Shown: positions 21,791-30,983, numbered from the stretch's first letter. The stretch: DNA of 42,283 nucleotides from an uncultured Clostridia bacterium (GCA_944386295.1 CALXAO010000004.1:1-42283), one strand, 5' to 3'. The notes: generated by a model not told the origin, from the letters alone. Program-made: numbers and translations.

Positions 21791-23176
21791 TCAGTCGGCA
21801 AGCAGCCTCGCAGCCCGGGGACCAACTTTAGCCCATACAGAGGAAAAGGACTCGTATGAAGGCATCCCTTCCACATTCCAGCACCGTTCACAGACGGCAG
21901 CCAGATTTTCGCAAATCCAAGGGGCCTCGTCTTCCGGCGCAGTCTCCCAAAAGCAGTACTGAGCACCACCAACCCGGTCGGTTGTAGGCAGTTGAATAGG
22001 GGTTTCAAATGCGGCGGATCGATCCCACCAGTTTTCCCAGCGAAACAAATTCCAGGCAAGAATATCCTTCCCCGTCCAGTGGCGGCCAGGCACGCAGTAT
22101 AGAGGCTGCCAGGATACGTTAATCATAGAATACCCATCGGAAAACAGCCGGTCAGGGGTATAATATAGACTTTCAAAGGGTTCTACAAGAACATTTTCCG
22201 GGATAAAGCGTCTTCCTTCCGGAGGAAACCCTTCCCACACGGCAACCTGCCGCCCCAGGCTCTGTACATAACGGCAGATTTCGCCTACAAATTCACAGTA
22301 CAGATCCTTCACATCCGCAAGGCCATGCGATTCCATGTATTCCACACATTCCTGAGAATCATTCCAAAGCTCCAGCTTTGCCTCGTCCCCACCAACATGA
22401 ACAATCGGCGCATGCGGAAAAAGCTGACACATCTCGTCCAGTAATTCCTTTACGGCCTGACGAACCTCCGGTTTTCCAACACAAAGAACATTCGCTGCAC
22501 CATCCTTCCAGCCAAACAGCTCCGGTAAAGCAGACACCATAGCTTTTGCATGACCTGGTATTTCCAATTCCGGAACTAAAACCACTCCCCGGGCTGCGGC
22601 ATAAGCATCCAGTTCCTGCAACTGCCGTTTTGTATAGCATCGTCCCGGGGTGGAAAGCTCCGGATATCGGTCGGAGGGCAAAGTATAGGACTGATCATCA
22701 TTAAAATGCAGATGCAGTCGATTAATTCGGAGCAGAGCGCACACATCTACATAACGGAACAGTATTTCCACCGGATGCCATTTCCGGGCAAGATCCACCA
22801 TTAGCCCTCGGTAGTCCCGATCCGGGGCATCCTGAATGTCTACCCGAGGCAGTATCACTTCCCCGTCATTTGCCTCCATAAGCTGGAGCAGAGCAGAAAA
22901 GCCAGCCCATAAACCAGCCATATCGGAATAAAACACTGTAGCGAACCGATCCACCGTCACACGGTACCCACCGGAAGGAACGTTACGGGATTCCTTAACG
23001 ACCACCCCGTTGTAACCGGAAGTAAAGGGCAGTCCGGTCAGACGAGTCGCCATGTCAAGAAACGCAAAAGTACTTTCCTGAGCCTGAAAAAGCACACGGG
23101 CCTGGGGGGGCAGGCGAAGAAAAGATTCGCCGTCCAGAAAACGGACAGACTTTGGAAACGGAAGCAGAGAAATCAT
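21791..23176 (-). CDS. Glycoside hydrolase family 20 beta-N-acetylhexosaminidase
   Basis: A 461-residue enzyme that would release terminal N-acetylglucosamine or N-acetylgalactosamine from glycans or wall fragments. An N-terminal small domain (GYRVTVDRFATVFYSDMAGL) is followed by the GH20 barrel: DRDYRGLMVDLARKWHPVEI, LRINRLHLHFNDDQSYTLPS, LVPELEIPGHAKAMV, and the catalytic Asp-Glu pair at 264-265 in HVGGDEAKLELWND. Late barrel residues include INVSWQPLYC and AWNLFRWENWW. No signal peptide is present, so it acts in the cytoplasm on imported sugars. The ATG at 23176 is preferred: AAGGA lies about 12 bases upstream, whereas an upstream TTG is too near it. It follows the RNase H gene by 54 bases. 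Confidence 0.9.
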   Translation of the reverse strand: MISLLPFPKSVRFLDGESFLRLPPQARVLFQAQESTFAFLDMATRLTGLPFTSGYNGVVVKESRNVPSGGYRVTVDRFATVFYSDMAGLWAGFSALLQLMEANDGEVILPRVDIQDAPDRDYRGLMVDLARKWHPVEILFRYVDVCALLRINRLHLHFNDDQSYTLPSDRYPELSTPGRCYTKRQLQELDAYAAARGVVLVPELEIPGHAKAMVSALPELFGWKDGAANVLCVGKPEVRQAVKELLDEMCQLFPHAPIVHVGGDEAKLELWNDSQECVEYMESHGLADVKDLYCEFVGEICRYVQSLGRQVAVWEGFPPEGRRFIPENVLVEPFESLYYTPDRLFSDGYSMINVSWQPLYCVPGRHWTGKDILAWNLFRWENWWDRSAAFETPIQLPTTDRVGGAQYCFWETAPEDEAPWICENLAAVCERCWNVEGMPSYESFSSVWAKVGPRAARLLAD

Positions 23177-23230
23177 CAAAAACAACCATCCTTATTCATA
23201 TTCTTCCAAGACAAAAAATCACGTTAAAAT

Positions 23231-23866
23231 TCATTTCTCCGGTTTGGAATTTTGTGACGGAAGAAGCCCCAGAGCCTCTTTAGCCAGAGCATCGGCTTCT
23301 TCGTTGTATTTCACCCCGGTATGGGCAGCAATCTTGCGACAGCAAACTTCCATTTGCGTTTGGTAGGGACGGACAAATTCCAAATATTTTTTGGCGCAGT
23401 CACTGGAAGCCTTCCATTTGCCCTCATACCAAAATGCAATGCCGTTATAATCATGGCAAAGAATTAACTTCCGATAACCTTTGGCAGCGGCCCATCGCAG
23501 GGCATACATAGCACCAAGCAGCTCACCCGCTACATTCCGAGCGGTGCGGGCTTCGGGACGGTCACCCCAGCCCTTGGCTCGGGTTACCTCTCCATCAGGT
23601 GTTAAAATCACACAACCATAGCCGTACCGGCCCGTAGAGGCATCAAAACTGCCGTCAACATAAGCAACCACCGTATCGACCGGACAGTCCTCTGTCGGTA
23701 CAGCAACCGGGGCAGTGCTATTCAGCCAATCCTGAGCCTCTATTTTTCGTGAAAAGCTTTTGTATTCCGCTCCGGAAAAACCAGCAACAGCAGCAGAACA
23801 CTCCTCCCAAGTCCGATAAATTCCAGGGAAAGTTCCTTTACGAACTGCATAATATTTTTGTTTCAT
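23231..23866 (-). CDS. rnhA: Ribonuclease H type I with N-terminal hybrid-binding domain
   Basis: A 211-residue RNase H1 that cuts the RNA strand of RNA-DNA hybrids in the cytoplasm. Residues 1-48 (KYYAVRKGTFPGIYRTWEEC, then GAEYKSFSRKIEAQDWL) are the viroplasmin-like hybrid-binding domain common in Firmicutes and eukaryotic RNase H1. The catalytic domain has Asp71 in YVDGS, Glu115 in NVAGELLGA, Asp139 in CHDYN, His182 and Asp192 in NEEADALA, so all active-site residues are kept. I start at 23866 because AAAGGA lies 7 bases upstream; the longer frame runs back through the L28 terminator. It probably depends on read-through from the L28 promoter, as no separate promoter is obvious. Confidence 0.92.
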   Translation of the reverse strand: MKQKYYAVRKGTFPGIYRTWEECSAAVAGFSGAEYKSFSRKIEAQDWLNSTAPVAVPTEDCPVDTVVAYVDGSFDASTGRYGYGCVILTPDGEVTRAKGWGDRPEARTARNVAGELLGAMYALRWAAAKGYRKLILCHDYNGIAFWYEGKWKASSDCAKKYLEFVRPYQTQMEVCCRKIAAHTGVKYNEEADALAKEALGLLPSQNSKPEK

Positions 23867-23888
23867 TCCAATTTCCTTTGTTGTGGAA

Positions 23889-23929
23889 AAAAAGAGTTTT
23901 CCGCCGAAAACAGCCCGAAAACTCTTTTT
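23889..23929 (-). terminator. Terminator after the L28 gene
   Basis: A 13-bp stem (23889-23901 with 23917-23929) and a 15-nt loop. On the minus strand the stem ends in a T run. It stands only 22 bases before the RNase H start, so read-through would set RNase H levels. Confidence 0.75.
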
Positions 23930-23993
23930 ATTTTTTGTGTAAACAAACACACCGCGGAGTGGGCCGCGGCAGTGTTATTCCTGTTCCATCGGG

Positions 23994-24182
23994 TCAAACC
24001 GCTCTCTGAACCTTATTGGCACGCAGGCAGTGGGTGCAGGCATACACATGGGTAGGCTTACCGTCCACAATCGCTTTCACACGCTTTACATTTGCCTTCC
24101 AGGTCCGGTTGGAGCGTCTGTGAGAGTGGGAAACTTTAATTCCAAAGGTCACGCCTTTCCCGCAATAATCACACTTTGCCAT
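23994..24182 (-). CDS. rpmB: 50S ribosomal protein L28, zinc-ribbon form
   Basis: A 62-residue large-subunit ribosomal protein. MAKCDYCGKGVTFGIKVSHS, the central RRSNRTWKANVKRV and the C-terminal CTHCLRANKVQRAV are typical of L28. Both CxxC pairs (CDYC and CTHC) are kept, so this is the zinc-binding form. GGGAGGTG lies 8 bases before the ATG. It is a single gene with its own strong promoter and a terminator after it. Confidence 0.96.
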   Translation of the reverse strand: MAKCDYCGKGVTFGIKVSHSHRRSNRTWKANVKRVKAIVDGKPTHVYACTHCLRANKVQRAV

Positions 24183-24231
24183 CGATTTTACACCTCCCGA
24201 GCATACGGATGTTGCAGTGTCAGTAATTTGT

Positions 24232-24260
24232 ATTATAGCAAAAAAAATGTCTGATTGCAA
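24232..24260 (-). promoter_or_regulatory. Promoter of rpmB
   Basis: On the minus strand TTGCAA (24260-24255), a 17-nt spacer containing a T run and TATAAT (24237-24232). The transcript leader is about 43 nt. Confidence 0.8.
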
Positions 24261-24311
24261 GACACTTAACAAAAAAGTCGGAATTTTCTCGGAATTCCCC
24301 GGAAAAAGGGG

Positions 24312-24340
24312 TTGAAAATCCGGAAAAAATATGATATTAT
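24312..24340 (+). promoter_or_regulatory. Promoter of the smc-leuS operon
   Basis: TTGAAA (24312-24317), a 17-nt spacer and TATTAT (24335-24340). It overlaps an apparent upstream extension of the smc frame, which shows that the extension is not translated from this promoter. Confidence 0.75.
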
Positions 24341-24380
24341 ATATTGTATATATTTTTTAAAAGCAAGTGAGGGAACGGTT

Positions 24381-27300
24381 TTGACGGATGAATGCAATAT
24401 GGCGCAGCCCGAAACATCCTCCTGCGGACATCGGCTGCAAAGGCTAGAACTGCAGGGGTTCAAATCTTTTCCCGATAAAACAGTTATCCGTTTTCATGAA
24501 GGCATTACCGCTATCGTCGGCCCAAACGGCAGTGGAAAAAGCAATCTAGCTGACGCTTTGCGTTGGGTATTGGGAGAAACCTCATCCAAAACACTGCGCG
24601 GCGAAAAAATGGAGGATGTAGTTTTTAACGGAACCACTGAGCGCAAACCCTTAGGATATGCAGAGGTATCAATTTATCTGGACAATGCAGACCGAATGTT
24701 TGATGTAGATTTTGAGGAATTGGTAATTACCCGCCGGTATTATCGGTCGGGGGAAAGCGAATATTTTATTAACAAAGCCCCGGTGCGGCTACGAGACATC
24801 CGAGATTTGTTCCGGGACACAGGCCTAGGACGAGACGGTTATTCTGTTATCGGTCAAGGTATGATTACTGAAATTATCAAAGCCAAAAGCACTGAACGGC
24901 GGTTTTTATTTGAAGAAGCAGCAGGCATCGCCGGATTTAAATTCAAAAAAGAAGAAAGCGAACACAAGCTGGCTTTGACGGCAGAAAATCTGGTCCGAAT
25001 CGGAGACATTCTGTCCGAGCTTTCGAGTCGGCTTCCCGCTCTGGAAGAAAAAGCCCGAAAAGCTAGGAAGTTTTTGGACTTTCGAGAAGAGAAAAAAAAT
25101 CTGGAGCTATTTGTATGGCAGAACCAAGCTGAGGAATACATTCTGGAACAGGAAAAAACCCGGAGACAAAAGGAAACCTTCGACCAACAGCTCAAGGACT
25201 GTGCAAAACGCGCGGAAGAAATTGAAGCACTTATTGAAGCACAAAGCAAAAAAATGCAGGAACACACTCTGCATATGGAACAACTGCAAGCAAAGAAAGA
25301 ATCTACAGACAATGCCGCCGGAGCCAAAGAGGCGGAGGCTTTGTTAGCTCGCAATGATATTGAGCATTTACAAAAGGAGTCTGAACGGATCCTCCGGGAC
25401 CGGGATCAGGTCCGTTCCGGAAAAGAACAGCTAGAAGAACAGATTCGGCAGGAGGAAGAAGCCTTGGCCGGCTACCAAGCACGTCAAGAGGCCCTGCACC
25501 GGGAAACAGAGGAAATATTCCGAACAAGAGACACGCTGCTGCGGGAAGAGGAAAGCTATCAAAAAGACGCCGACATCCGGAAACAGGAGGAAACTGATGC
25601 CGATGCTCGATTGACAAAGCTTCAGATTCAGCTGGCGGCCGCCCAGCAAGCCCAAGCCGACGGAAACGAAAAGATTCAAAAGCTTCGACAGGAAAAAGCA
25701 GACGGAGAGGAACGCCGGAAGATTCTGCAAAACGGATTAAACAATTGCACAGATCGGCTCATCCGGGCGGAGTCCATACTGGCCGACAATAAAAACAAGG
25801 CCGTCGGCTATGAATTAAAACAAAACAATTTAAAGCAAAAACAATCTAAAACCGAGATATCTATACGGGAAAAGCAACTGGCTTTGGGAGAAAAAACTGC
25901 TCGGCTACAGCTGCTTACCGATATGGAAAAGCATTTTGAAGGCTTTTCCCATGCGGTACGCACAGTTATGCAGGAGGTCGAACGAGAAACACTGAAAGGA
26001 AATATGGCCACAGTAGCCTCGGTTATTACGCCCAATGAAGGCTGCGCAGTCGCCGTTGAAATTGCCCTGGGTAGCGGAATGCAGAATATTATTACCGACA
26101 AAGAAGAAGATGCAAAACAGGCCATGCTACTGCTGAAAAACCGTAATGCAGGGAGAGCGACATTCTTGCCCCTATCAGCAATTCGGGGAACCCGCTTATC
26201 TGCGCCGGGGCTGGAGCAAAGCCAGGGCTTTGTAGGGTTGGCCTGTGATTTGGTGCAATACGATCCCCGATATGAATTAGCTATTGTTTCTTTGCTGGGA
26301 CGAACGGCCATTACCGAAACCTTGGACGATGCCATTTCCCTCTCGTCCGCGTTCCGACGGTCCTTCAAAATTGTGACTCTAGATGGTCAGGTGGTGAACG
26401 CCGGCGGATCCATGACCGGAGGATCGGTCAGTAGACAAACCGGAATTCTCAGCCGCCGGAGTGAAATTGTCCGTCTGGAAGAGGAATGCGCGGCGCAAAA
26501 AGATACACTAAACGAGGAAGAAAAACGGCTACAGCAGCAAACCGAAGAATTAAAAGAACTAACCGCCCTACTCACCTCTCTGCAGGGAGAATCCGCCGAA
26601 GCACAAGCCGAATGCATTCGGCAACAAACTCAAAAAGACAGCTTGACCGCATCTCTGGATACGGTGGAACGGCAGCTTATCGTCTTAGAGGAAGAAGAGC
26701 GACGGCTGATCGGTCAGGAAACTCTGCGACAAGAAGAAATTCTCCGCTGCCAGGAAAAAATTCAAACCGCCGTCCTACAGCGCGCCCAGGGAAAGAAAAG
26801 CACAGAGGAAACGGAAGCACTTTTCGCCGAATTGCGCAAAAAGCAAGAGGAAATTGCGGAAAAGGCGCACGGACTTCAGCTACAAATTTTGGAAGAGGAA
26901 AAAAACGCTCAACAAGCCAGAAACCGGATTGAAGAATTCCGGAAACGGGACGAGGAGTGGAACGCCACCGGACAGAGTGCAGAAAAGGAACAGCAAGCGC
27001 TGATCCTTGCCATAAAACAAAAACAGTGCTGTCTGGAACTGGCGGAAAAGGAAAAGACGGCGCTAAACAAGCAAGCGGAAGAACTGGCCGTCCAGCTCCG
27101 ACAGATTGCCGGAGCCCGTAACGAAGCGGAAAGAGAACAAATCCGACTGCGGAAAGAAGAAAATCAGCTGCACGAACAACGGGAAGGACTAGCCAGAGAA
27201 TCGGAACGGGCTGCCGCACGGTGGAATCAAATCGAGGAAAGCAGCCGTCAGCTGCTTAGCCGACTGTGGGATGAATATGAGTTAACCCTAACCGAAGTCA

Positions 27301-27998
27301 AGGCGTTGAGATTGCATTTTGATCTGCCGTTCGCCCGACGCAGAACCGAAGAATTGAAAGAGCAAATCAAAGCACTAGGCCATGTAGACCTATCGTCGGT
27401 AGAAGAATATACCGCCGTTCGGGAACGGCACCGAACATTGTCAGCGCAATACGATGATTTGACTCGGGCCAAGGCCGAACTGGAAAAAATCATTGCCCAG
27501 CTGTCAGAAAGCATGGCAGACATATTCCGGGAACAGTTGGCCACTATTAACGAAGCTTTCGGCAAAACTTTCCGAGAAATGTTTAACGGCGGCGAAGCCC
27601 GGCTGACTTTGGAAGATCCCGGAAATATTTTGGAATCGGGCGTGGAAATCTATGCGGCGCCTCCAGGAAAAATTATTAAAAACCTGGTATCCCTATCGGG
27701 CGGAGAGCAAGCCCTGACAGCCATTGCCCTTTACTTTGCCATTCTTCGCATTAGGCCAGCCCCGTTCTGCCTTCTGGACGAAATTGAGGCAGCCCTGGAT
27801 GATGTAAATGTCCAGCGATTCTCCCGGTATCTTCATCGGTTGGCTGCCAATACCCAGTTTGTCACCATTACACACCGGCGGGGAACAATGGAACAGGCCG
27901 ACAAGCTGTACGGTGTGACCATGGTAGACAAAGGGATCTCCCGAGTAATTACCATTGATGTTTCTGAAATCAGCAGTCTGAACTTAGAAAAGGAGTAA
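24381..27998 (+). CDS. smc: Chromosome segregation protein SMC
   Basis: A 1205-residue SMC ATPase that, with ScpA and ScpB, compacts and separates the chromosome. The N-terminal head has Walker A GPNGSGKS near 48-55. Two long coiled coils (about 165-500 and 660-1010, rich in E, K, Q and L) flank a hinge at about 520-650 (NEGCAVAVEIALGSGMQNII). The C-terminal head has the signature LSGGEQALTAIALYFAILRI near 1104 and Walker B CLLDEIEAALDD near 1127. I start at the TTG at 24381, with GTGAGGG 7 bases upstream; an ATG at 24399 is the alternative. The upstream extension runs into the promoter. It is the first gene of the housekeeping operon. scpA and scpB are not in the window. Confidence 0.95.
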   Translation: MTDECNMAQPETSSCGHRLQRLELQGFKSFPDKTVIRFHEGITAIVGPNGSGKSNLADALRWVLGETSSKTLRGEKMEDVVFNGTTERKPLGYAEVSIYLDNADRMFDVDFEELVITRRYYRSGESEYFINKAPVRLRDIRDLFRDTGLGRDGYSVIGQGMITEIIKAKSTERRFLFEEAAGIAGFKFKKEESEHKLALTAENLVRIGDILSELSSRLPALEEKARKARKFLDFREEKKNLELFVWQNQAEEYILEQEKTRRQKETFDQQLKDCAKRAEEIEALIEAQSKKMQEHTLHMEQLQAKKESTDNAAGAKEAEALLARNDIEHLQKESERILRDRDQVRSGKEQLEEQIRQEEEALAGYQARQEALHRETEEIFRTRDTLLREEESYQKDADIRKQEETDADARLTKLQIQLAAAQQAQADGNEKIQKLRQEKADGEERRKILQNGLNNCTDRLIRAESILADNKNKAVGYELKQNNLKQKQSKTEISIREKQLALGEKTARLQLLTDMEKHFEGFSHAVRTVMQEVERETLKGNMATVASVITPNEGCAVAVEIALGSGMQNIITDKEEDAKQAMLLLKNRNAGRATFLPLSAIRGTRLSAPGLEQSQGFVGLACDLVQYDPRYELAIVSLLGRTAITETLDDAISLSSAFRRSFKIVTLDGQVVNAGGSMTGGSVSRQTGILSRRSEIVRLEEECAAQKDTLNEEEKRLQQQTEELKELTALLTSLQGESAEAQAECIRQQTQKDSLTASLDTVERQLIVLEEEERRLIGQETLRQEEILRCQEKIQTAVLQRAQGKKSTEETEALFAELRKKQEEIAEKAHGLQLQILEEEKNAQQARNRIEEFRKRDEEWNATGQSAEKEQQALILAIKQKQCCLELAEKEKTALNKQAEELAVQLRQIAGARNEAEREQIRLRKEENQLHEQREGLARESERAAARWNQIEESSRQLLSRLWDEYELTLTEVKALRLHFDLPFARRRTEELKEQIKALGHVDLSSVEEYTAVRERHRTLSAQYDDLTRAKAELEKIIAQLSESMADIFREQLATINEAFGKTFREMFNGGEARLTLEDPGNILESGVEIYAAPPGKIIKNLVSLSGGEQALTAIALYFAILRIRPAPFCLLDEIEAALDDVNVQRFSRYLHRLAANTQFVTITHRRGTMEQADKLYGVTMVDKGISRVITIDVSEISSLNLEKE

Positions 27999-28002
27999 AC
28001 CC

Positions 28003-28923
28003 ATGGGTTTTTTTGAAAAAATCAAGCAAGGACTTCAGCGAACCTCTTCAGCCATTGGCGAAGGATTTAACAATCTTTTTGCATCTTTCCGAAAAGTAGA
28101 TGAGGATTTTTTGGAGGAGTTGGAAGAACTCCTGTTGCTGGCCGACGTGGGCTGGGATACTACCGAAAAAATTCTCAGTCGGCTGAGGGAAACTGCAAAA
28201 AAAGAAAAAATTGAAACAGCGGAGGAACTCACAAAGGTTCTTACAAGAATCCTTACCGAATTTATGGCCGGGGGAAATGAATTTGTTCTGAACACAAAAC
28301 CCTCCGTAATCCTGGTGGTAGGGGTTAACGGAGTAGGAAAAACCACAACCATCGGCAAATTGGCAGCCAATTTCGGCAAGGAAGGGAAAAAAGTCCTTCT
28401 GGCCGCAGCTGATACCTTCCGGGCTGCGGCCATTGAGCAACTGGAAATCTGGGCCGGACGAGCCGGTGCAGAACTGATTCGGCACCAAGAAGGTTCTGAC
28501 CCGGGGGCAGTAGTATTTGACGCATGCCAGGCCGTCAAAGCCCGAGGAGGCGACTTGCTGATTGTGGACACCGCCGGACGGCTACACAACAAAAAAAATT
28601 TAATGGGTGAGTTGGGAAAACTCATGCGAATTTTAAACCGGGAATTGCCCGATGCTGACAAGGAGGTTCTTCTGGTTCTCGATGCAACCACTGGAGGGAA
28701 TGCAGTAACCCAAGCCACCTATTTTAACGAAGTCGTTCCTCTCACCGGAATCGCTCTGACCAAGCTAGACGGAACCGCCAAAGGCGGAGTAACGGTAGCA
28801 GTACGGGATGTGACCGGGGTTCCCATCAAGTTAATCGGCGTAGGTGAGGGAACTGATGATTTACAGCCCTTTGTCCCGGCGGCGTTTGCCGAAGCTTTGC
28901 TGAAGGGAGCGACAGGCATATGA
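28003..28923 (+). CDS. ftsY: Signal recognition particle receptor FtsY
   Basis: A 306-residue SRP GTPase that receives ribosome-nascent-chain complexes at the membrane for insertion by Sec. The N domain helices (about 1-90) are followed by the G domain: GVNGVGKTTTIGKLA near 106, DTFRAAAIEQLEIWAGRAGA near 142, DTAGRLHNK near 188, TKLDGTAKGG near 252 and GVGEGTDDLQPF near 284. The acidic A domain found in Enterobacteria is absent, as usual in Firmicutes. GGAG precedes the ATG, 4 bases after the smc stop. It overlaps the next gene by 4 bases. Confidence 0.96.
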   Translation: MGFFEKIKQGLQRTSSAIGEGFNNLFASFRKVDEDFLEELEELLLLADVGWDTTEKILSRLRETAKKEKIETAEELTKVLTRILTEFMAGGNEFVLNTKPSVILVVGVNGVGKTTTIGKLAANFGKEGKKVLLAAADTFRAAAIEQLEIWAGRAGAELIRHQEGSDPGAVVFDACQAVKARGGDLLIVDTAGRLHNKKNLMGELGKLMRILNRELPDADKEVLLVLDATTGGNAVTQATYFNEVVPLTGIALTKLDGTAKGGVTVAVRDVTGVPIKLIGVGEGTDDLQPFVPAAFAEALLKGATGI

Positions 28924-29492
28924 CAAAATTAATTCTTGCTTCCAACAACCCAAACAAGCTGAAAGAAATGTCTGCCTTGCTCCGAGACCGGTTTGAAGTT
29001 ATCACCCTTGCCCAGACGGGTATTGAATGTGAACCGGAGGAAACCGGCACCACCTTTTTGGAAAACGCCCGGATCAAAGCAAAAACTATCTGTGATTTGA
29101 CAGGGTTTCCAGCTGTAGCCGACGACAGTGGCCTATGCGTCCCCGCTCTCAACGGTGCGCCGGGGATCTATTCCGCTCGGTATTCTCCAGAGCACACCGA
29201 CAAAGCAAACAACGCTCTCCTGCTGAAAAACATGGAACACATCGACCAAAGGGAAGCCTATTACATGTGTGCCATTGCTCTAGTGTTTCCAGACGGCCGG
29301 GAATTTACTGCCCAGGGTCGGTGCGACGGTATAATTCTGCGAACGCCTCGAGGGAAAGGCGGCTTTGGCTACGATCCCCTGTTTTATGTGCCTGAACTGA
29401 GCAAAACCTTTGCCGAAACTACACCGGAAGAAAAAAATACCGTCAGCCATCGGGCCCGGGCTCTGCGGGAACTGCAAACCCGGAATTTTTAA
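28920..29492 (+). CDS. rdgB: XTP/dITP diphosphatase (RdgB/HAM1)
   Basis: A 190-residue housecleaning nucleotide pyrophosphatase that hydrolyses dITP, XTP and ITP to monophosphates and so keeps deaminated purines out of nucleic acid. Conserved parts are SNNPNKLKEM near the start, the DDSG segment in GFPAVADDSGLCVPALNGAP, ARYSPEH, GKGGFGYDPLFYVPE and the C-terminal SHRARALREL. The length is standard. It starts within the ftsY stop codon (ATGA), so translation is coupled. Confidence 0.95.
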   Translation: MTKLILASNNPNKLKEMSALLRDRFEVITLAQTGIECEPEETGTTFLENARIKAKTICDLTGFPAVADDSGLCVPALNGAPGIYSARYSPEHTDKANNALLLKNMEHIDQREAYYMCAIALVFPDGREFTAQGRCDGIILRTPRGKGGFGYDPLFYVPELSKTFAETTPEEKNTVSHRARALRELQTRNF

Positions 29493-29513
29493 ACTGAAGG
29501 AATGAATCGTTTT

Positions 29514-29807
29514 ATGATTACAAGTAAACAGAGAGCCTATCTGCGGGGTCTAGCCAACCCTATTGACACCATTTTGCAAATCGGCAAAGGAGGCATCGGA
29601 AACAACCTAACAAAGCAAGTGGACGACGCCCTTACCGCCCGAGAACTGGTTAAACTGCGGTGCTTGGAAACAGCCGATATAACCCCGAGGGAAGCGGCCG
29701 GCGTGCTGGCCCGGGCCTGCGGAGCTGAAATCGTACAGGTCATCGGAACCCGGCTGGTTCTTTACCGGTCAGCTCCTAAAGACCCGCAAATTGTTTTGCC
29801 CCGATGA
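29514..29807 (+). CDS. yhbY: YhbY-type CRM-domain RNA-binding protein
   Basis: A 97-residue protein made of one CRS1-YhbY (CRM) domain, which binds pre-50S ribosomal RNA during assembly. ITSKQRAYLRGLANPIDTIL and the GxxG loop in IGKGGIGNNLTKQ are clear, followed by ALTARELVKLRCLE and GAEIVQVIGTRLVLYR. I prefer the ATG at 29514, where AAGGA is about 12 bases upstream; the ATG at 29502 is directly on the RBS. It overlaps nadD by 4 bases. Confidence 0.9.
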   Translation: MITSKQRAYLRGLANPIDTILQIGKGGIGNNLTKQVDDALTARELVKLRCLETADITPREAAGVLARACGAEIVQVIGTRLVLYRSAPKDPQIVLPR

Positions 29808-30409
29808 ATTTGGGTATTTTTGGTGGCAGCTTTGCTCCCTTTCACCTGGGCCATCGGACAGCGTTGGAGGAATTCCGATCCGGTGCAGAATTGGACCGGT
29901 GCCTTGTAGTTCCATCTGCCCAGCCGCCCCACAAACAGAAATCTACCCTTTTTTCCGACCGGCAGCGACTGGACATGACCCGTCTAGGAACCAAAGACCT
30001 TTCCCATACGGAAGTCTGGGACTGGGAGATAAACCAGGGTGGACGGAGCTATACTGTTTTTACTCTGCGAGAATGCCACAGGCGGTGGCCATCGGCGCGA
30101 CTGTTGCTTTATGTAGGCTCAGATATGCTACTGTCTATAGAAACCTGGTACCGGCCGGAAGAAATTTTTCAGCTAGCAGAAATTGTAGCCTTTTCCAGAA
30201 CCGGACAGGACAGAGCCGCACTGGAAAAGCACCGACAACAGTTAGAAGCCAGATTTTCTCTTCATTGTCGGATTTTGCCTGGGACCCCATTTCCTGTCTC
30301 ATCGACCCAAATTCGGGAACGATTGGCACAGGGAAAAGACATTTCCGACCTGGTACCGGAACCAATTGACGACTATTTGCGCAGGGAGGGATTTTATGGA
30401 ATCCGATGA
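29804..30409 (+). CDS. nadD: Nicotinate-nucleotide adenylyltransferase
   Basis: A 201-residue nucleotidyltransferase that joins ATP and nicotinate mononucleotide in NAD synthesis. The ATP-binding motif is FGGSFAPFHLGH (residues 5-16), with Phe-Ala-Pro where many relatives have Phe-Asp-Pro. The conserved C-terminal ISSTxIR motif appears as VSSTQIRERL. VPSAQPPHK and YVGSDMLLSIETWYRPEEI are also typical. It starts in the yhbY stop codon and overlaps the next gene by 14 bases. Confidence 0.94.
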   Translation: MNLGIFGGSFAPFHLGHRTALEEFRSGAELDRCLVVPSAQPPHKQKSTLFSDRQRLDMTRLGTKDLSHTEVWDWEINQGGRSYTVFTLRECHRRWPSARLLLYVGSDMLLSIETWYRPEEIFQLAEIVAFSRTGQDRAALEKHRQQLEARFSLHCRILPGTPFPVSSTQIRERLAQGKDISDLVPEPIDDYLRREGFYGIR

Positions 30410-30983
30410 ACGGGTCCGTTGGAGAAGGCTCTTGGAGAAGGAACTTTCCTCTGCCCGGCAGATCCATTCTGAAGGCGTAGCCCAATGTGCCCGGCAGCTG
30501 GCCAAGCATTGGGGCGCAGATCCGGACAAGGCGGAACGGGCCGGTTGGCTTCATGACTTAACCAAGGAAAAAAGCAAAGAAGAGCATTTCGCTCTGTTTG
30601 AACAGTTTTCCGCCGACCCAGATGAGACGGAACAGCAAATCCCAAATCTCTGGCACGCCGTCAGCGGCGCCTGGCTGGTCTTTCGTTGTCTGGTACCCAA
30701 CGACCTGGAGATTTTTTCCGCCATTCGCTGGCACACCACCGGTTGTCCGGGGATGACGCTGTTGGATAAAATTCTTTACGCAGCTGATTTTATTGAACCG
30801 AACCGCAACTATTTCGACGTGGAGTTTTACCGCCGGGAAGCCTTCCGGGATCTGGACAACGCCCTACGGCTGGGAATGCGATGGAACCTTCTTTCCCTTC
30901 TGGAAAAGCAAGTCCCGGTCCACCCGCGTACAGTGGAAGCATACAATGAACAAACTCGAAAGCAAGAAAGGAACCTCCTATGA
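30396..30983 (+). CDS. yqeK: YqeK-type HD-domain diadenosine tetraphosphatase
   Basis: A 195-residue HD-superfamily phosphohydrolase, expected to split Ap4A symmetrically into ADP. Metal ligands are visible in IHSEGVAQCARQLAKHWG, the HD pair in AGWLHDLTKE, HAVSGAWLV, and the late region IRWHTTGCPG with LDKILYAADFIEPNR. I chose the ATG at 30396, preceded by GGGAGGGA; a longer TTG-start frame lies wholly inside nadD. It overlaps nadD by 14 bases and rsfS by 4. The nadD-yqeK-rsfS order is a classic Firmicute arrangement. Confidence 0.92.
   Translation: MESDERVRWRRLLEKELSSARQIHSEGVAQCARQLAKHWGADPDKAERAGWLHDLTKEKSKEEHFALFEQFSADPDETEQQIPNLWHAVSGAWLVFRCLVPNDLEIFSAIRWHTTGCPGMTLLDKILYAADFIEPNRNYFDVEFYRREAFRDLDNALRLGMRWNLLSLLEKQVPVHPRTVEAYNEQTRKQERNLL

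Noticed and set aside
24312..24380. N-terminal extension of smc from an upstream TTG
   Set aside because: The extension overlaps the -35 and -10 of the operon promoter and lacks an RBS; the TTG at 24381 has one.
25808..26368. 186-codon minus-strand frame inside smc, with several similar ones nearby
   Set aside because: All are serine-rich antisense shadows of the coiled-coil and hinge coding sequence.
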